Shown here in pieces: positions 63,115-64,000 of a stretch of DNA of 64,000 nt. The stretch's first letter is position 1, and the number at the start of each line of letters is the position of its first letter. The stretch lies in NCBI RefSeq assembly GCF_017744095.1, contig NZ_JAGHQX010000006.1:62001-126000 (forward strand), written 5' to 3'. The translations under genes and the position numbers were made by a program. Below the pieces are notes generated by a model that worked only from the letters and a program-made list of their open reading frames with translations, searched no databases and had not been told where the DNA came from. This DNA comes from Shimia sp. R10_1. Lineage in GTDB: Bacteria > Pseudomonadota > Alphaproteobacteria > Rhodobacterales > Rhodobacteraceae.

Positions 63115-63567
63115 CTAGATCAACAGCCCACCAGCGCGCTCATGCTTTAGCAGCCAAACCTTGGTCTCCACGCCACCGCGCCCTGAAAAACCGCCAAGTC
63201 CATTGGCGCCAAGCACCCGGTGGCATGGAATGATCACCGGGATCGGATTGCCGCCACATCCCTGCCCAATCGCTTGCGCCGGTACACCCAGTTCTTTGGA
63301 CAACTCACCATAGGTGCGGGTTTCCCCCAAAGGAATGGCCAGCATGGCCTCACAGACTTTCTGCTGAAACTCAGACGCTTCGACCCTCAGCGGTACATCA
63401 AAGCCGCGCGCAGGGTCCTCAAAATAGGCCACCAACTGCGCCGCTGCCTCTCTCAGCAGGGACGTATCATCCCCACCACCCGTGCCCCATTCTGCACGCA
63501 CAATCGCCCCGTCCTCTTCGGTCAGGGTCATTGGTCCAGTCGGGGTATCCACAGAGATTTGCAACAT
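63115..63567 (-). CDS. ogt: Methylated-DNA-protein-cysteine methyltransferase (Ogt/Ada C type)
   Basis: A 150 aa O6-alkylguanine-DNA alkyltransferase. The active site VIIPCHRVLGANGLGGFSG near 112-130 contains the accepting cysteine (P-C-H-R), with GETRTYGELSKELGVPAQAI near 75-94 as the helix-turn-helix. It repairs alkylated guanine by suicidal transfer. Single gene, convergent with pcs and upstream of ileS on the minus strand. Confidence 0.95.
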   Translation of the reverse strand: MLQISVDTPTGPMTLTEEDGAIVRAEWGTGGGDDTSLLREAAAQLVAYFEDPARGFDVPLRVEASEFQQKVCEAMLAIPLGETRTYGELSKELGVPAQAIGQGCGGNPIPVIIPCHRVLGANGLGGFSGRGGVETKVWLLKHERAGGLLI

Positions 63568-63603
63568 GGTGCGACGATGCGCGCTTCAATCACAAATCAC
63601 AAC

Positions 63604-63630
63604 GAAAAAGGGCGCCGTCTCCGGCGCCCC
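63604..63630 (-). terminator. Terminator of ileS
   Basis: Stem GGGCGCCG / CGGCGCCC with a short loop; five A residues on the plus strand give the T-tract of the minus-strand transcript. Confidence 0.7.
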
Positions 63631-63636
63631 ATTCGA

Positions 63637-64000
63637 TCAGATCTCAAAACCCATTTCTTCAAGGGCTTCGCTACAGCGTTTGCACACGCCGGGGTATTTG
63701 TACTGCCCCACATCGGGCAGGATCTTCCAGCTGCGCTGACATTTCTGCCCAACCGCCTTTTCAAACACCACACCAACACCGTCAACTTCCGGCATGCGGA
63801 AGGCCTCTGCCGGCATCGGATCATTGGTGACCGAAATGTCAGAGGTGATACAGACATCCGCAAACTCAACGGTTTTCAGAGACTCAACCACCTCAGCGTC
63901 GCGCACATGCACAACCGGGGCCGCTTCCAGGGACGCGCCAATCACCTTGTTGGTCCGCTGCACCTCAAGCGCGGCGGTCACAACCCGGCGCACTTCGCGC
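63637..64000 (-). CDS. ileS: Isoleucyl-tRNA synthetase (partial, C-terminal end)
   Basis: The last 120 codons of IleRS; the gene runs past the window edge. The C-terminal zinc site is visible as KCQRSWKILPDVG then GVCKRCSEAL (C-x-x-x..C-x2-C). Upstream the conserved RTNKVIGASLEAAP lies in the anticodon-binding part. Full IleRS is about 950-1000 aa. A terminator follows at 63604. Confidence 0.93.
   Translation of the reverse strand, partial: REVRRVVTAALEVQRTNKVIGASLEAAPVVHVRDAEVVESLKTVEFADVCITSDISVTNDPMPAEAFRMPEVDGVGVVFEKAVGQKCQRSWKILPDVGQYKYPGVCKRCSEALEEMGFEI

Overview
The window reads as a chromosomal segment of a marine alphaproteobacterium of the Roseobacter group (Rhodobacteraceae). Supporting signs are the Na+-translocating NQR complex with its maturation genes, a bacterial phosphatidylcholine synthase, HemP, HspQ, a DUF1127 protein, a Tad/Cpa pilus locus of alphaproteobacterial type and a TTGA-N6-TCAA (FnrL-type) site. 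This assignment is inference from gene content and protein style; no rRNA is present. No transposase, integrase, prophage or CRISPR array was seen. Genes are densely packed, and many neighbours overlap by ATGA or TGATG junctions.

Layout. 1-5.3 kb: nqrA-nqrB-nqrC (minus strand; nqrC cut by the window edge), with apbE and nqrM divergent, then a small membrane protein and a CBS-pair protein. 5.4-8.8 kb: ctaD with an upstream FnrL-type box, a His-rich periplasmic protein followed by a 43-codon ORF, and two identical tRNA-Gly(GCC) genes. 8.8-15.7 kb: amidohydrolase, hisN-type phosphatase, XRE regulator, quinone oxidoreductase, a LysR regulator divergent from a DUF1127 gene with two inverted repeats between them, a Bax-inhibitor-1 homologue and a GNAT enzyme. 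15.8-25.5 kb: rpmG, an AlkB-type hydroxylase, xseA, purD, a PAS-LuxR regulator, a ferredoxin coupled to an FG-GAP protein, a peptidoglycan-binding protein, a DegP-type protease, and hemP coupled to an unknown gene under an inverted-repeat promoter element. 25.6-39.8 kb: lytic transglycosylases, an AEC transporter, hspQ, ggt-rhodanese, an RsbV/RsbW-like pair, a thiolase, the row rpiA-gor-hflK-hflC-DUF2065, a GST-sdaA pair.

40.1-52.5 kb is the Tad (Flp pilus) locus: two nearly identical Flp-type pilins, cpaB, secretin, OmpA lipoprotein, cpaE, cpaF, tadB, tadC, two TPR lipoproteins, a prepilin peptidase and a winged-helix/AAA+ ATPase. Internal terminators split it into several transcription units. 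TadE/F/G pseudopilins are not in the window.

52.6-64 kb: yidD, a periplasmic unknown, ttcA, a degenerate-GGDEF/EAL protein, the row yidC-MOSC-engB, a DUF2946-like protein with a PepSY membrane protein, a beta-hydroxyacid dehydrogenase, pcs, ogt and the 3' end of ileS.

The best leads are the HemP-coupled unknown protein with its TGA-N9-TCA palindrome, the LysR/DUF1127 intergenic operators, the duplicated pilins with an Asp-Trp variant of the Flp processing motif, and the AAA+ ATPase closing the pilus locus. No complete new defence or mobile system is visible.
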